This document shows, piece after piece, positions 10,795 to 20,600 of a stretch of DNA of 64,000 bases. Position 1 is the stretch's first letter, and each line of letters opens with the position of its first letter. The notes under the pieces were generated by a model, which saw nothing but the letters and a program-made list of their open reading frames with translations, was not told the DNA's origin and did no database searches. Made by a program: the position numbers and the translations under genes. Origin of the DNA: Gracilaria domingensis (taxonomy: Eukaryota; Rhodophyta; Florideophyceae; Gracilariales; Gracilariaceae); assembly GCA_022539475.1 (NCBI GenBank), contig VCMS01000017.1:173765-237764 (forward strand). The letters are read 5' to 3'.

Positions 10795-12996
10795 ATGTCT
10801 CGGAAGCCCTCCGATGCGGAGCATGCGATCACTCGCAGTCGTTCCACCAACGGTGGTAATCCGACGGATGGTCGGCCCCCTTCGAGGATACCAGTCCGCC
10901 CTGGATCTACATTGGGTAACAGACCGTCCTCGCGGACGTCTAACCAGCCGGCACGCCGGACACTTCCGTTTTCCCCGTTGATCCCTCCCACTGATGGGAT
11001 TGCTCCGGCATCTGCCGTTGCCGCACTGGCTCCTGCTCAGCAGGTAAAGGCGACCGCCGAGGCGTCTCAGGCCCGTCGGGAGAAGATTGACGACCCCCAG
11101 GGTGCAACCCTGGAAGAGCAGGTTCGCATGCTGCGCGCTGCTCACAATTCCCTTATGGGAGCCCATGATTCCCTCGCGGGAGAAGTCCGGACGCTCCGGG
11201 AGGAAGTCCGCACATTTCCTGTGAAGGATGTTGCAGAGGATCTCCGTATTCTACGGTCCGATGTCAACTCCGTGCTGGAATGCATTGGAGGACCCGCTGC
11301 CTTCGTGGAAGGAATCGAGACCCGATTCGATCGGATTCGAAGCCGTCTGGAAACTTTGGAGAAGGCCGCTATCGCGGAACTCGCCACTCCGGCGGAGCCG
11401 GTTGAAGTGTCGCATCGCGACAAGAACACCAGTCGGGACAAATCACGCCGCAGGCGGCAGGCCAAGGAACAAAACCAGCACTCCGACTCGGATTCGAGTA
11501 CGTCAGCTGAGGCCTCGAATGATTCGGAAAGTTCTGACTCGTCAGAGTCTTCCATCGAAGATGGTCGTGCAGGGCACTCATCACGCTCTAAGCGGTCATC
11601 GGCCACCCAAGGTGTTGTTCGTACCCGGTCGAAGGGACGGAAGCACTCCAGGTTGAAGGAGCTGAAGCCGACGAACCCGATGTATCGGAAGCTACTCTCA
11701 TACCGGTATTACCGTTTGGAGGATTCCTCATTGGATCGCACACCCCGTGGAACGGGTAAAGTGAAGGACTGCATCCGCCGTATGCAGCTCTCACTGCGTA
11801 ACCAGACCTTTTCTGGAGACGACCCAGTCCTGGTGCTTGATTTTCTCGCCCGTTTTGTGGCGGAGGCCGATGTTCTCGGGATGAACAAAGGCCAGGCCTA
11901 CATTGCGTTACCGTATTTCTTACGGGGGGTGGCCGAAGACCAGTTCAACTCTGTAAGAGGCTCATCTCGTGCCTCCGAAGGAGGGGTTACGTGCTGGCCG
12001 GAAGCGGTCCAGTACTTGCTGCGCTCGTACGCCACCAACGACGCAATCGGCACCGGTATTCTGGCACTCCGGGACACCCGGCAGAAGTCTGGAGAGACGG
12101 AAACCGATTACTCGGTCCGCCTGAATAAGGCTTTCCATCGTTGTGGTAATGTCTACCCCGCAGGGGAACGTTGTACGATGTTCGTCGACGGCCTCGACCC
12201 GGCCATCAAGACCTTGGTCGCCCGCTACCGCGAGGATAAGCGGAAGATTACCTACCTCGAGTTAGTCCAGTACGCTCGAGTGGAGGGTGATGCACTTCGT
12301 GCACGAGGTCCTGTCACCAGGTCGAAGTCCGCCAAGGCGTTGATGATGGAGACTGGATCCCCATCGTTGTCGCTGCACACGAGCGAGGCCTCCCCAAAGG
12401 AGTACGACAACGTCCAGTTGGCCCAGGAAGGCCGGAGTTCCATTCCAACTACGGAACTACCGTCAACGACGGATGCTTCTTTCGATACCGCTCGGGACAG
12501 CACGCTGCTTTACGCAGATGCAAACCGTGTGAACGGGCCGAGAATCCCGTACGCGAACGGAGCAACCCGTTTTCAACGGCCTGGATGGAAGGACACACGC
12601 CCTAGGGTAGGGTTCACCGATGCTCGGAATAGTAACCCGCGTTCGGGGATGGCGATGCCGATCTGTCACCTTTGCTACACGCATGGTCACATTTCGCCGC
12701 AGTGCCTCCTCTCGATGAGGGATATGTTCATGGTTACGGTGAACTATGAAGCCTTGACTCCAGAAAAAAAGAGAACCGTCCCTATGACGTCGTACTTGCG
12801 TGCGAAGACGGACTTCTCTCACGCTGTCGCAGCACCACCGCCGCAGCGGAATGTCCAGGCACCACCCGTGCATCCAAACCCTCGGCATGTTGCCGAGCCC
12901 CAAACCGCTAACGCGGGACCCCACGGCCAACGAGCCCAAGCACTCGTAGCCGAGGAACCTGAGCAGCCGCCGCAGGCGGAAGTTCAGGGAAACTGA
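10795..12996 (+). CDS. gag: G2 Gag polyprotein, intact
   Basis: Structural protein of a Ty3/gypsy element, expected to form cytoplasmic virus-like particles. It is an uninterrupted 733-codon frame starting at ATG 10795, about 95 bases after the primer site. Visible parts are a Pro/Ser-rich N-terminus, a predicted coiled segment (about residues 95-200), an Asp/Ser-rich acidic tract (about 225-260), a capsid-like block (about 320-520) shared with G1, and a CCHC zinc knuckle C-x2-C-x4-H-x4-C at 12664-12705 (residues 624-637). The stop TGA 12994-12996 immediately follows a canonical slippery heptamer, and pol lies in the -1 frame. Intactness contrasts with the broken gag of G1 and points to recent activity. 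Confidence 0.92.
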   Translation: MSRKPSDAEHAITRSRSTNGGNPTDGRPPSRIPVRPGSTLGNRPSSRTSNQPARRTLPFSPLIPPTDGIAPASAVAALAPAQQVKATAEASQARREKIDDPQGATLEEQVRMLRAAHNSLMGAHDSLAGEVRTLREEVRTFPVKDVAEDLRILRSDVNSVLECIGGPAAFVEGIETRFDRIRSRLETLEKAAIAELATPAEPVEVSHRDKNTSRDKSRRRRQAKEQNQHSDSDSSTSAEASNDSESSDSSESSIEDGRAGHSSRSKRSSATQGVVRTRSKGRKHSRLKELKPTNPMYRKLLSYRYYRLEDSSLDRTPRGTGKVKDCIRRMQLSLRNQTFSGDDPVLVLDFLARFVAEADVLGMNKGQAYIALPYFLRGVAEDQFNSVRGSSRASEGGVTCWPEAVQYLLRSYATNDAIGTGILALRDTRQKSGETETDYSVRLNKAFHRCGNVYPAGERCTMFVDGLDPAIKTLVARYREDKRKITYLELVQYARVEGDALRARGPVTRSKSAKALMMETGSPSLSLHTSEASPKEYDNVQLAQEGRSSIPTTELPSTTDASFDTARDSTLLYADANRVNGPRIPYANGATRFQRPGWKDTRPRVGFTDARNSNPRSGMAMPICHLCYTHGHISPQCLLSMRDMFMVTVNYEALTPEKKRTVPMTSYLRAKTDFSHAVAAPPPQRNVQAPPVHPNPRHVAEPQTANAGPHGQRAQALVAEEPEQPPQAEVQGN
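12987..12993 (+). promoter_or_regulatory. -1 programmed ribosomal frameshift site, gag to pol
   Basis: GGGAAAC read as G-GGA-AAC in the gag frame, directly before the gag stop TGA. It fits the X-XXY-YYZ rule for -1 slippage. The -1 frame is open from 12963 and leads straight into protease and pol. An inverted repeat (TCTCC at 13006-13010 with GGAGA around 13017-13021) and nearby GC-rich sequence could form the stimulatory structure 10-12 bases downstream. Use of this heptamer class at retroviral gag-pro junctions is established; its use here is inferred. Confidence 0.7.
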
Positions 12997-13328
12997 ACGA
13001 GGGAGTCTCCTTTTCGGGAGAGGCCTCCTCAGAGTTGAGGCTGTTGACGCCCGAGGCGTCGTTGCCTCGCTCCCCGGGGAAAATCCTCTCGAGGAAAGAC
13101 GCCGCAGACGCGGATTCGGAACACCTCGGTGTTTTGCGTCGACCGTGGATACGGGTAAGGAATAACCGGATCCCGGACCGAATCATGATGATGGCCAAGC
13201 GAAACTATAAGGTGTACGCTGACCTTGGCCTGAGCCCCCAGTTTATGGTGCGTTACCTGACTGTACTAGACACAGTTGCAGGTCCGAACTTCATCGTGGA
13301 GTCCCTTCTCACACCGCAATTGCGGTAA
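12993..13328 (+). pseudogene. G2 protease region of Pol, ending at a nonsense codon
   Basis: Continuation of Pol after the frameshift site, in the same frame as the main pol frame. It aligns with the G1 protease region (SEHLGVLRRPWIR and MAKRNYKVYADLG blocks). The retropepsin active-site triplet, DTG in G1 (DTGAG), reads DTV in G2 (DTVAG, near 13268-13282), which should abolish activity. A TAA at 13326-13328 then separates this part from the rest of pol; G1 has a sense codon there (HLRSRVR). Two independent lesions suggest that this copy is no longer autonomous. Confidence 0.8.
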
Positions 13329-16300
13329 CGTATCCGCCGCAGCATGCTTCCTGATGTCGCTGATGCGAATAACAACCCGTTAACAACGTTGGGAACAATC
13401 GACTTAGTCGTACGCTTGGGAACCTCCGTGGTGAAGGTCGACTTCATCGTTTGTCGGTCATTGGCTGCCCCAGTCATTTTGGGTTGCGATTACTGCGACA
13501 GGTTTGTCGATGCAATCAGGCCCCGCCTCAGGCGTGTAGAACTCGACGACGGTTCGTCGGTACCGATCGTCCGTCGTCCGCTGAAGAGGTCATCGCGGAA
13601 GCAAGTTCCACTCCCTGCTGCGCAGGCCCCGGCACCGGCGTCGCGCGAGTCCACCAAGCTCCGCGTCGCCGCGTCGATCCGCATCCCGCCTGAGTCCCAA
13701 ATGATGGTGTCGGTTAATTCCCGTCAACACGGTCTTCGGGTTATTCAACCGCTTACCTCGTTGTACGAGAAGTGCCAACTCGCTGTCGCGAATTGCGTTG
13801 TGCAATTCACACCGGATACTCCGTTTCGGATACTCGTTGCCAACCTTGGCAGCACCCCCCAGTATCTGGTGAAGAACCAAGTCATTGGGTCTGTGACACC
13901 ACACCCACTCGCGATGCTTCCAACGAAGATGACGGTTGCGGATGTTCTCGGACTAGTTACCTCCGAAGAGGACGTCGCCTCATCTAAGGAGCGGGAAGGA
14001 GTCGCAATTCCTGCCGCTTCCACGAGTACCACTACAGTCGCAACGGAGAAGCAACCGACTGACTCGGAACCAAACCCTGTGTCAGGGACAGAAGAGCGTA
14101 AGCTCACGAGCTACGACAAGGTTGACCCCTGGAAGGCGCTCGAAGAACTTGACCTCGGTCATGTACCGGAGTCGCTCCGTGAACGTCTAAGAGACATGTT
14201 ACGGGAGTTTACCCCAATGTGGGATGGCTCTCTTGGAGAGATCAATGCAACGGAACACCGTATCGATGTGTTACCGAACACGCGTCCGGTTTCACAACCC
14301 CCTTACAGGGCAGGACCGAAAGCTCGGGAGGAAGAACAGTTCCAAGTGGACAAGATGCTCCGCGCAGGTGTCATCGAGCACGCGCAATCGCCGTGGGCAT
14401 CCCCAGTGGTACTGGCTCTCAAGGCCGACGGAACCTGGAGGTTTTGTGTCGACTATCGCCGACTTAACGCCGTGACGGTAAGAGACGCTTACCCAATCCC
14501 TCGTATGGACGAGTGCATCGATTCGCTCGGTGACGCTACCGTGTTCACGGCATTGGATGCCAATTGGGGATATTGGCAAGTCCCCGTCAGGGAGGAAGAC
14601 CGCGATAAGACTGCGTTCGTGTGCCACTCGGGCTCCTACCGCTTCAAGCGGATGCCTTTCGGCTTAACCAACGCGCCCGCTACGTTCCAGAGTGCCATCG
14701 ATATTCTGTTGAGCCGCTTCAAGTGGCAGACCTGTCTCGTCTACCTTGACGATATCATCGTGTTTTCCAGTAATCTGGACGATCATCTCACCCATGTCAG
14801 GGACGTGATGACCACTCTGCGTGATGCAGGAATCACCCTCAAGTTGAGGAAGTGTGAATTCTTCACCGACACCGTCAAGTATCTTGGGCACATAATCCGT
14901 CCAGGACGGCTGACGATCGAGGAAGCTCGCGTCAAGTCACTCGCTAAGGCGAAAGAACCGCGGACTCAAACGGAATTAAGCTGCTTCTTAGGGCTGGTCA
15001 ACGTCTACAGACGGTTCGTGCCGAACTTTTCGGACATAGCGGCTCCCCTTAACGCTCTCTTGCGGAAAGGACAGCCACCAAAACTGGACCCCTTCACGCC
15101 CGCACAAGCGGAAGCGTTCAACTTCTTAAAGGAGGCTGTTACGTCAGCACCGATACTATCCTTACCCAAACCGGGATTGCCGTTCTCCGTGAACACGGAC
15201 TCGAGCGACTACCAAGTAGGCTGCGCGCTGTTCCAAACCACTCCCGAAGGAGAACGAAAACCCATAGGGTACTGGTCACGTTCACTCAACGTTCATGAAC
15301 GGAACTACTCCGTTTCGGAGAAGGAGTGCCTTGCAGTCGTATGGGCAATATCCACCCTCCGTCCCTACCTGCTAGGTGTGCACTTTACCGTGTACACGGA
15401 TCATTCCTCGTTGAGGTGGTTGATGAATATCTCTGATCCATCAGGCCGCCTTATGCGGTGGAGGCTCTGCCTAGCGGAATTCGACTTCGACGTCGTGTAC
15501 AAAAAGGGGACCCTGAACACCCAGGCGGACGCGTTGTCGCGCTTACCCACAAATGGGGAAACTCTGGCCGTCGAGGACGATGATATTCCTTGCTTCTTTG
15601 TTGACGATGATGAGCCGGAACTCCCGGAGTGGCAGCTAGACGACTGGCCAGATGACTGGGACGATATGGACGCTGACTTCGACGAACTGATTGTTGCAGG
15701 CAAAACCGAGGCTATAAAGCCCCTACCGGGGAATTTTGTCCCGGTATCACCGGAAGAGATGATCCGAGAACAGCATGGAGACCCGTTCTGCATCAAGGTC
15801 CGTGCCCGACTAAACGGTGGCGATACCCTCCCATTCGAGGTTAATGACATCGGCTATCTCATAAGGACAGTCGAATCACACCCGCAAGTCGTGGTACCAC
15901 ACTCGTTACAGACGAGGATCCTACACCTTTCGCATTACGCAAAGTTAGGTGGCCACGCAGGTGAACGGAAATTGTACCTCACTTTGAGGAGAGATTTCTA
16001 CTGGCCCGCCATGGCGGTGGATTGTTACGCTACGGTACGCTTCTGCGCCGATTGCGCGAAAAACCGCGTGAAGCTGCGAAAGAATTCCAAGAAAGTGAAA
16101 CTATTCCCTGCCAGGGTGCCGCTTGAATTTGTGGCAATCGATATTCTCGGACCATTGCTTACCACTCGGAGAGGTAACAAATTTCTTCTCGTTTTCACCG
16201 ATCGGTTCTCGAAACTGGTTCGGACAGTACCTCTAAAGAGGATCACCGCGTTCACGGTCGCGCAGGCATTCGCCACGCACTGGATCTTCGTATACGGTCC

Positions 16301-18377
16301 TCCTGTGGAGTTATTATCCGATAACGGAAAGCAATTCGCATCCCGGTTCTTCCAGGATGTCTGCCGCATCATGGACGTGAAGAACCTCTTCACGATTACT
16401 TACCATCCCCAATGTAATGGGCAAGTTGAACGGTATAACCGTACGATGTTGGCATCTCTCCGTTCCTACGTTGCTGACCACCCAAAAACATGGGACTTAT
16501 ACACCGACGCGCTAACCTTTGCGTATAACACGCAGGTACACAGGACTACTGGTGTTTTCCCATTCGAACTGGTTTTGTCAAGGACACCCCCGCCATTGGC
16601 GTTAGAATCACAAGCTACCTTGGGCAGTTTCCCATCTGTGGGTGATTATCGCCAACAATGGAAAGCCTCGCTAACGAAGTTAGTACCGGCTGCCCGGAAG
16701 TCAATGGCGAAAGCCCAAGCCGCTTACAAGCATGATGTTGATGCTCGTTTGCGAGGACGGACCCCTGAACCCCTTACGGTGGGAAACCATGTCTTCGTAC
16801 GGAAGGAACACTACAACCCTGAAAAGGGCAAACGTCATGAGCTCTCGCCTGTGGCGGATGGACCGTACAAGGTAATCTCGGTTGCACCGGACACTGTCGT
16901 AGTCGAGATCGCTGACGCGCATGAGCGGATCTCCCGCGACCGCGTGGTAATGGCCCCTCCACCCTCGTCTGAGGTTACCCCGTCTGATACAGAACCCGTG
17001 TCTACAGAGTCAACAACACCGGTACCACCGGAAACAAATGTGGTGGCAAGACCCTCCGTCCTGCCCCACCCCCACCGAGGCCTTACAGACCTCCCGATAG
17101 AGTCGGTGCCGCCGACTGTGTCGGACAATGATCGCCACCAGGGCACCCCCGTTTCTGTCCCATCGCTGGGTTCACCTACCCACGATGCGGGACATTCTGT
17201 TACTCCCCACGCCGCTCCATCTAAGGAGGGGGAGGAGGTTATCAGCTCTGCTGAGAGTCATAAGCCGACGTCGCGTCGTGAGGACAACCGTGAAGCACGG
17301 ACTGTACGGAGCTCTCCGGATGTTCCGGCCAGTGCGCGGGTATCGCGTCCGCAACGCACGCTCGCACGCCGCACACACAGCCCCGTTGCCGGGAAGTCTA
17401 CACCGTCGCCGGGTAAGGACACTCACGCAGAAGCGGATTCGGTTAAGTCAACAGAACCTCGTGGCCAACCAGCCGCGCTGGGTCGAACGAAGTCGAAAGA
17501 CGTCGCCGGCATCACGCCGACGCCGTCGGAACGAAGCCCCACTGGGGAGAACGCAGCGACATCGCGGCCCGCCGCGCGACGCGACGTAGAACGACCAGGA
17601 GTCCTGGAAAATCCTGCGGAGCAGGCACGAGCTGAGGAAAAAGAAGTCCCGAGCAACTCGGTAGAACCCGGCGGACCAGCCCTGGGAATGCCGGACACTC
17701 CGAGAAGAGTTCACGTCATGGACGGTACGGCACCAAATATTGGGCGTAAAATATCGGCGCAAGCGCAGGCACGCGTGGAGATCACGAGATCGCAAGCCGC
17801 CGGCGGTGTCGATAACCCCGGTAACCCGGAAGTAACCGTTCAGAACGGAAACTTGAGCAAAGAAAGAAAAGGGCCAACGGCACAGCCGTTGGAGGACACC
17901 TGTAACAGGGAGGCGGTTCTCCCGAGGGAGCTTGACAGCCAACCGTCGCTACAGTCACGTGCACGCACGGTTGTGAAGCCACCCGAGGTGGGACTCTCCG
18001 ACGCAAACGGACAAGGCGAGCACACAGCTACGCCGACGCCGCCGAAGCGGAAGGACCCACGCCGAATGGCGGTACGCAGCGACATCGAAAGCACCTCCCC
18101 TCGGAGGGAACTGGCGACGCAACGCCAGACGCGCGCTGTTACCCCCGTCACGGGAACCGTTCCCCCGCAAGGGTTGTCGACCGATGAAGTAACAATAACA
18201 CGGCAAGGCCGGCAGGTGTACATTCAGGAGTACATTGTCGACCGAATTGTCGGGCATACCTGGGACCAGGAAGGCATCTTGTTATACCGCGTCCGTTGGT
18301 ACGGCTACGACCCAGAGTGGGATACATACGAACCTATCAAGCACCTACCACGCTATGATACTAACAAGCCGCCCTAG
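13329..18377 (+). CDS. pol: G2 Pol: reverse transcriptase, RNase H, integrase, chromodomain
   Basis: Open for about 1680 codons after the TAA at 13326. Reverse transcriptase spans about 14330-14960, with MPFGLTNAPATF and YLDD (14742-14753). RNase H is at about 15180-15540. The integrase HHCC finger is at about 15935-16065, and the catalytic core has VAIDILG (D near 16139), LLSDNG (D near 16319) and GQVERYN (E near 16429). A GPYKVIS block follows. About 400 residues of Pro/Ser/Thr/Arg-rich linker (about 16960-18200) precede a C-terminal chromodomain at about 18226-18362 (EYIVDRIVGHTW; YRVRWYGYDPEWDTYEP). Chromodomains of this group guide integration to marked chromatin. The ORF is complete, but expression as a Gag-Pol fusion is blocked by the upstream TAA. 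The linker is far longer than in typical chromoviruses. Confidence 0.9.
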   Translation, partial: RIRRSMLPDVADANNNPLTTLGTIDLVVRLGTSVVKVDFIVCRSLAAPVILGCDYCDRFVDAIRPRLRRVELDDGSSVPIVRRPLKRSSRKQVPLPAAQAPAPASRESTKLRVAASIRIPPESQMMVSVNSRQHGLRVIQPLTSLYEKCQLAVANCVVQFTPDTPFRILVANLGSTPQYLVKNQVIGSVTPHPLAMLPTKMTVADVLGLVTSEEDVASSKEREGVAIPAASTSTTTVATEKQPTDSEPNPVSGTEERKLTSYDKVDPWKALEELDLGHVPESLRERLRDMLREFTPMWDGSLGEINATEHRIDVLPNTRPVSQPPYRAGPKAREEEQFQVDKMLRAGVIEHAQSPWASPVVLALKADGTWRFCVDYRRLNAVTVRDAYPIPRMDECIDSLGDATVFTALDANWGYWQVPVREEDRDKTAFVCHSGSYRFKRMPFGLTNAPATFQSAIDILLSRFKWQTCLVYLDDIIVFSSNLDDHLTHVRDVMTTLRDAGITLKLRKCEFFTDTVKYLGHIIRPGRLTIEEARVKSLAKAKEPRTQTELSCFLGLVNVYRRFVPNFSDIAAPLNALLRKGQPPKLDPFTPAQAEAFNFLKEAVTSAPILSLPKPGLPFSVNTDSSDYQVGCALFQTTPEGERKPIGYWSRSLNVHERNYSVSEKECLAVVWAISTLRPYLLGVHFTVYTDHSSLRWLMNISDPSGRLMRWRLCLAEFDFDVVYKKGTLNTQADALSRLPTNGETLAVEDDDIPCFFVDDDEPELPEWQLDDWPDDWDDMDADFDELIVAGKTEAIKPLPGNFVPVSPEEMIREQHGDPFCIKVRARLNGGDTLPFEVNDIGYLIRTVESHPQVVVPHSLQTRILHLSHYAKLGGHAGERKLYLTLRRDFYWPAMAVDCYATVRFCADCAKNRVKLRKNSKKVKLFPARVPLEFVAIDILGPLLTTRRGNKFLLVFTDRFSKLVRTVPLKRITAFTVAQAFATHWIFVYGPPVELLSDNGKQFASRFFQDVCRIMDVKNLFTITYHPQCNGQVERYNRTMLASLRSYVADHPKTWDLYTDALTFAYNTQVHRTTGVFPFELVLSRTPPPLALESQATLGSFPSVGDYRQQWKASLTKLVPAARKSMAKAQAAYKHDVDARLRGRTPEPLTVGNHVFVRKEHYNPEKGKRHELSPVADGPYKVISVAPDTVVVEIADAHERISRDRVVMAPPPSSEVTPSDTEPVSTESTTPVPPETNVVARPSVLPHPHRGLTDLPIESVPPTVSDNDRHQGTPVSVPSLGSPTHDAGHSVTPHAAPSKEGEEVISSAESHKPTSRREDNREARTVRSSPDVPASARVSRPQRTLARRTHSPVAGKSTPSPGKDTHAEADSVKSTEPRGQPAALGRTKSKDVAGITPTPSERSPTGENAATSRPAARRDVERPGVLENPAEQARAEEKEVPSNSVEPGGPALGMPDTPRRVHVMDGTAPNIGRKISAQAQARVEITRSQAAGGVDNPGNPEVTVQNGNLSKERKGPTAQPLEDTCNREAVLPRELDSQPSLQSRARTVVKPPEVGLSDANGQGEHTATPTPPKRKDPRRMAVRSDIESTSPRRELATQRQTRAVTPVTGTVPPQGLSTDEVTITRQGRQVYIQEYIVDRIVGHTWDQEGILLYRVRWYGYDPEWDTYEPIKHLPRYDTNKPP

Positions 18378-18970
18378 GCGGACGCTACTGAAAAGCAGCA
18401 ACATGCCGCTCTATGCAGACAGACTCTGAGTGAACAGACAAGCCGCGAAACGCGGAAGCCACTTACAGTGGAGAAGAAGATGAAGAAGAAAGAAGCCTAA
18501 GAAGAAAGAGAAGAAGCCAGGACACTGGAAGGAAGACTAAGAAGTTTTATCGCTGCAGCCGCTTCTGGGGAAACCTACCCCTCTCTCGTGGGCCATTTGC
18601 AACAGCCTCGAACGAGATATTGCCCACTGAGAAGGGGAGAACAAGAAGAAAACTTTGAGCCAAGCCAGCATGGCTGGAGAAGTTTACCCCTAACTATTGA
18701 GTCGCCCCTCATCATCGGGGTCTATTACGGACTACTGTAGCCCGTCAGGGATCGCGAGCCGGAGAATTACGCGCCGGACGGCCTAGCACCTGGGGTGCTC
18801 CCACTACCGGGAGCCCCGGAGAAGGGCTGTGCCGCTACCGCTTGCAATTCCGACTCTTCGGTCACCATATTGGGAACGGCCACTCCTACGCCTCGAAGGA
18901 AGTCGCGAATGACCGCCGCTCGCGGAGTGAGAGAGGAACTGCCGCCCCCGGTGGATGCTACGTTCTGAGT
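18378..18970 (+). other. G2 region downstream of pol
   Basis: No plus-strand gene. A purine-rich stretch (about 18470-18545, AAGAAGA-type runs) follows pol and might be a polypurine tract, but no LTR start follows it. The segment leads into the 3' end of the antisense gene. Confidence 0.4.
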
Positions 18971-19622
18971 CTACGGGCCGGTCGGAGCGGGAGCCACTAC
19001 GGCGTGTCGGACCAGAACCACGACGTCGTCGTCGCCCATAGCTTCCGGCTCTGGTTCGGCCTCCACGCCCTCTGGGCTTTCCTCATCCATGGGGCTACCT
19101 CCCTCGGCAGGGTCATCACCGTCATCGTCGACGTATACGAACCCACGCCGGTGCCCTTCCGGGACATGACGCTCCTCTCGGTGGCGACCAGCAGCCTCAG
19201 TGGGACCAATTATCTCCAAAATCCATGGGTCGAAGTATACGAAGTCGCCGGCATTGACGTTCCGTCCCGGAGAACGGTCCGACTGCCGACGAACCCCGTC
19301 GGAAACCTGACTAGCAGGCACCTCATTCCAGTCATTCTGGTCAATGACGTCCACCAACGCGGCGGCTTCGCGCGCATTGCGGACCGAGCCGAGCACTTCC
19401 GAGAGATCCAGCGCTCGGATCGCTTGCCGGATGAGCTCCGGGATGAACCAAACCCGGTACGAATCATATGCCTCGATGACGAGGAAAGCCGCAACGCAGA
19501 CGGTCCATTCTGTTGCAAGGATGCTCCACAGGCCACGAGGCGGATCTTTCATGAAATACGTGCCTATGTAAGTTAGGCAGGGCGGTAGCTCTACGTGACA
19601 CCCCCGTGGGACTTCGACCGCA
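18971..19622 (-). pseudogene. Antisense gene of the gypsy element, C-terminal part
   Basis: Unrecognised. The minus-strand frame to 18971 encodes a stretch with a hydrophobic segment (WTVCVAAFLVIEAY), a helical region, and an acidic Asp/Glu/Pro-rich C-terminus (about 60 residues). The solo LTR inserted at 19628 separates it from the N-terminal part. Removing that insertion and one target duplication joins the two parts, but the reading frame is off by one near the joint, so a small indel has also occurred. Antisense frames between pol and the 3' LTR are known in several plant Ty3/gypsy lineages; no homology to those is claimed. Confidence 0.45.
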
Positions 19623-19627
19623 GCCAG

Positions 19628-20600
19628 TGTAGAGCAACGCAATTCGCGTGGTTATCAGGATGATGCAACTCATATATCCCGGGATGAGTATAGGAGGATG
19701 CACTCCCAATGTATGAGTAGGACCCAATTTTGGAGGTTACTTTTGGATGGCTTTCCCCGATTTTACCTGTACTCAGGGTTGCCATTGCTGGCTAACACCG
19801 CTAGGTAGACGCGTGTATGACACGACCGTGTGTGCATAATATGGGAGGATAGGTGGTGCACCTGAGGCGTCTGACACTGGATTAGCCACGTTTACGGACC
19901 CTTGCGGGTGTGCACCACGTGTACATAGTTAGTTTAGACCTACTTAGGTGAGCTCGACCTCGTCGTCGCGAGCACCTTTGTAAAGTCAACCCGAGCACTC
20001 CCCGAGTGAACTCTTTATCGAGTAGCGCTCTTTTGAGTGGACTCTACACGAGTGAGGCTCTGGCGGCAACCGCCTACGTAGGTTATCACTCTCACGAGTA
20101 TAGCCGCGTCTGGTTACGGTGGTCCCATCCTCTCGGTACCCTTGAGGAACATCGGTCGTTGATGTCAGAACTTGCGAGTCGTACCAAGGAGGTATCAGAC
20201 TAGATTACGAAGTGATCCGAATCTGTACAGAGTTTCGCCATGGTTACGGAACCCCGTGCATCCCTGTTGGAGGATCTCGCCCCGCTCCGGGCACAGTGCC
20301 GAGAAGGTCCTACCCGTCTCGTGTGGGTGTTGGTTGTTTGTTTGTTTCTGTTTCTTTCCCTCTCGAGACTACACCTGTCGTTGGTCGTGTCTTATCGTTG
20401 CTGATACCACCCAATCTCTGGAGTTTCTCATCGTTTCCTCACGACTTAGCCTTACACCTCTATAGGTATAGCCAGTTGCCACTTCGGCCTTACAACCGAG
20501 TTACGGTGGTAGAGAGGGCTCTGTCACTGGTCTGCCGTCTCTCACGAGAGCAGACCTTCGGACAGTCTGGTGGGTTTCACTTTTCCGAGTTTGCCCCACA
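19628..20600 (+). repeat. Solo LTR (third gypsy LTR subfamily) inside the antisense gene
   Basis: 973 bp starting TGTAGAGCAACGCAA and ending TTTGCCCCACA, flanked by perfect 5-bp target duplications GCCAG (19623-19627 and 20601-20605). The ends match the TGTRGWGCAA terminal motif of the G1 and G2 LTRs, and the right third resembles the G2 LTR, but most of the sequence is distinct. No internal region is present, so it is a solo LTR left by recombination between two LTRs. Confidence 0.85.

Noticed and set aside
19628-20600. 19628-20600 as the 3' LTR of G2
   Set aside because: It differs from the G2 5' LTR over most of its length and has its own perfect target duplication GCCAG, so it is an independent solo LTR.
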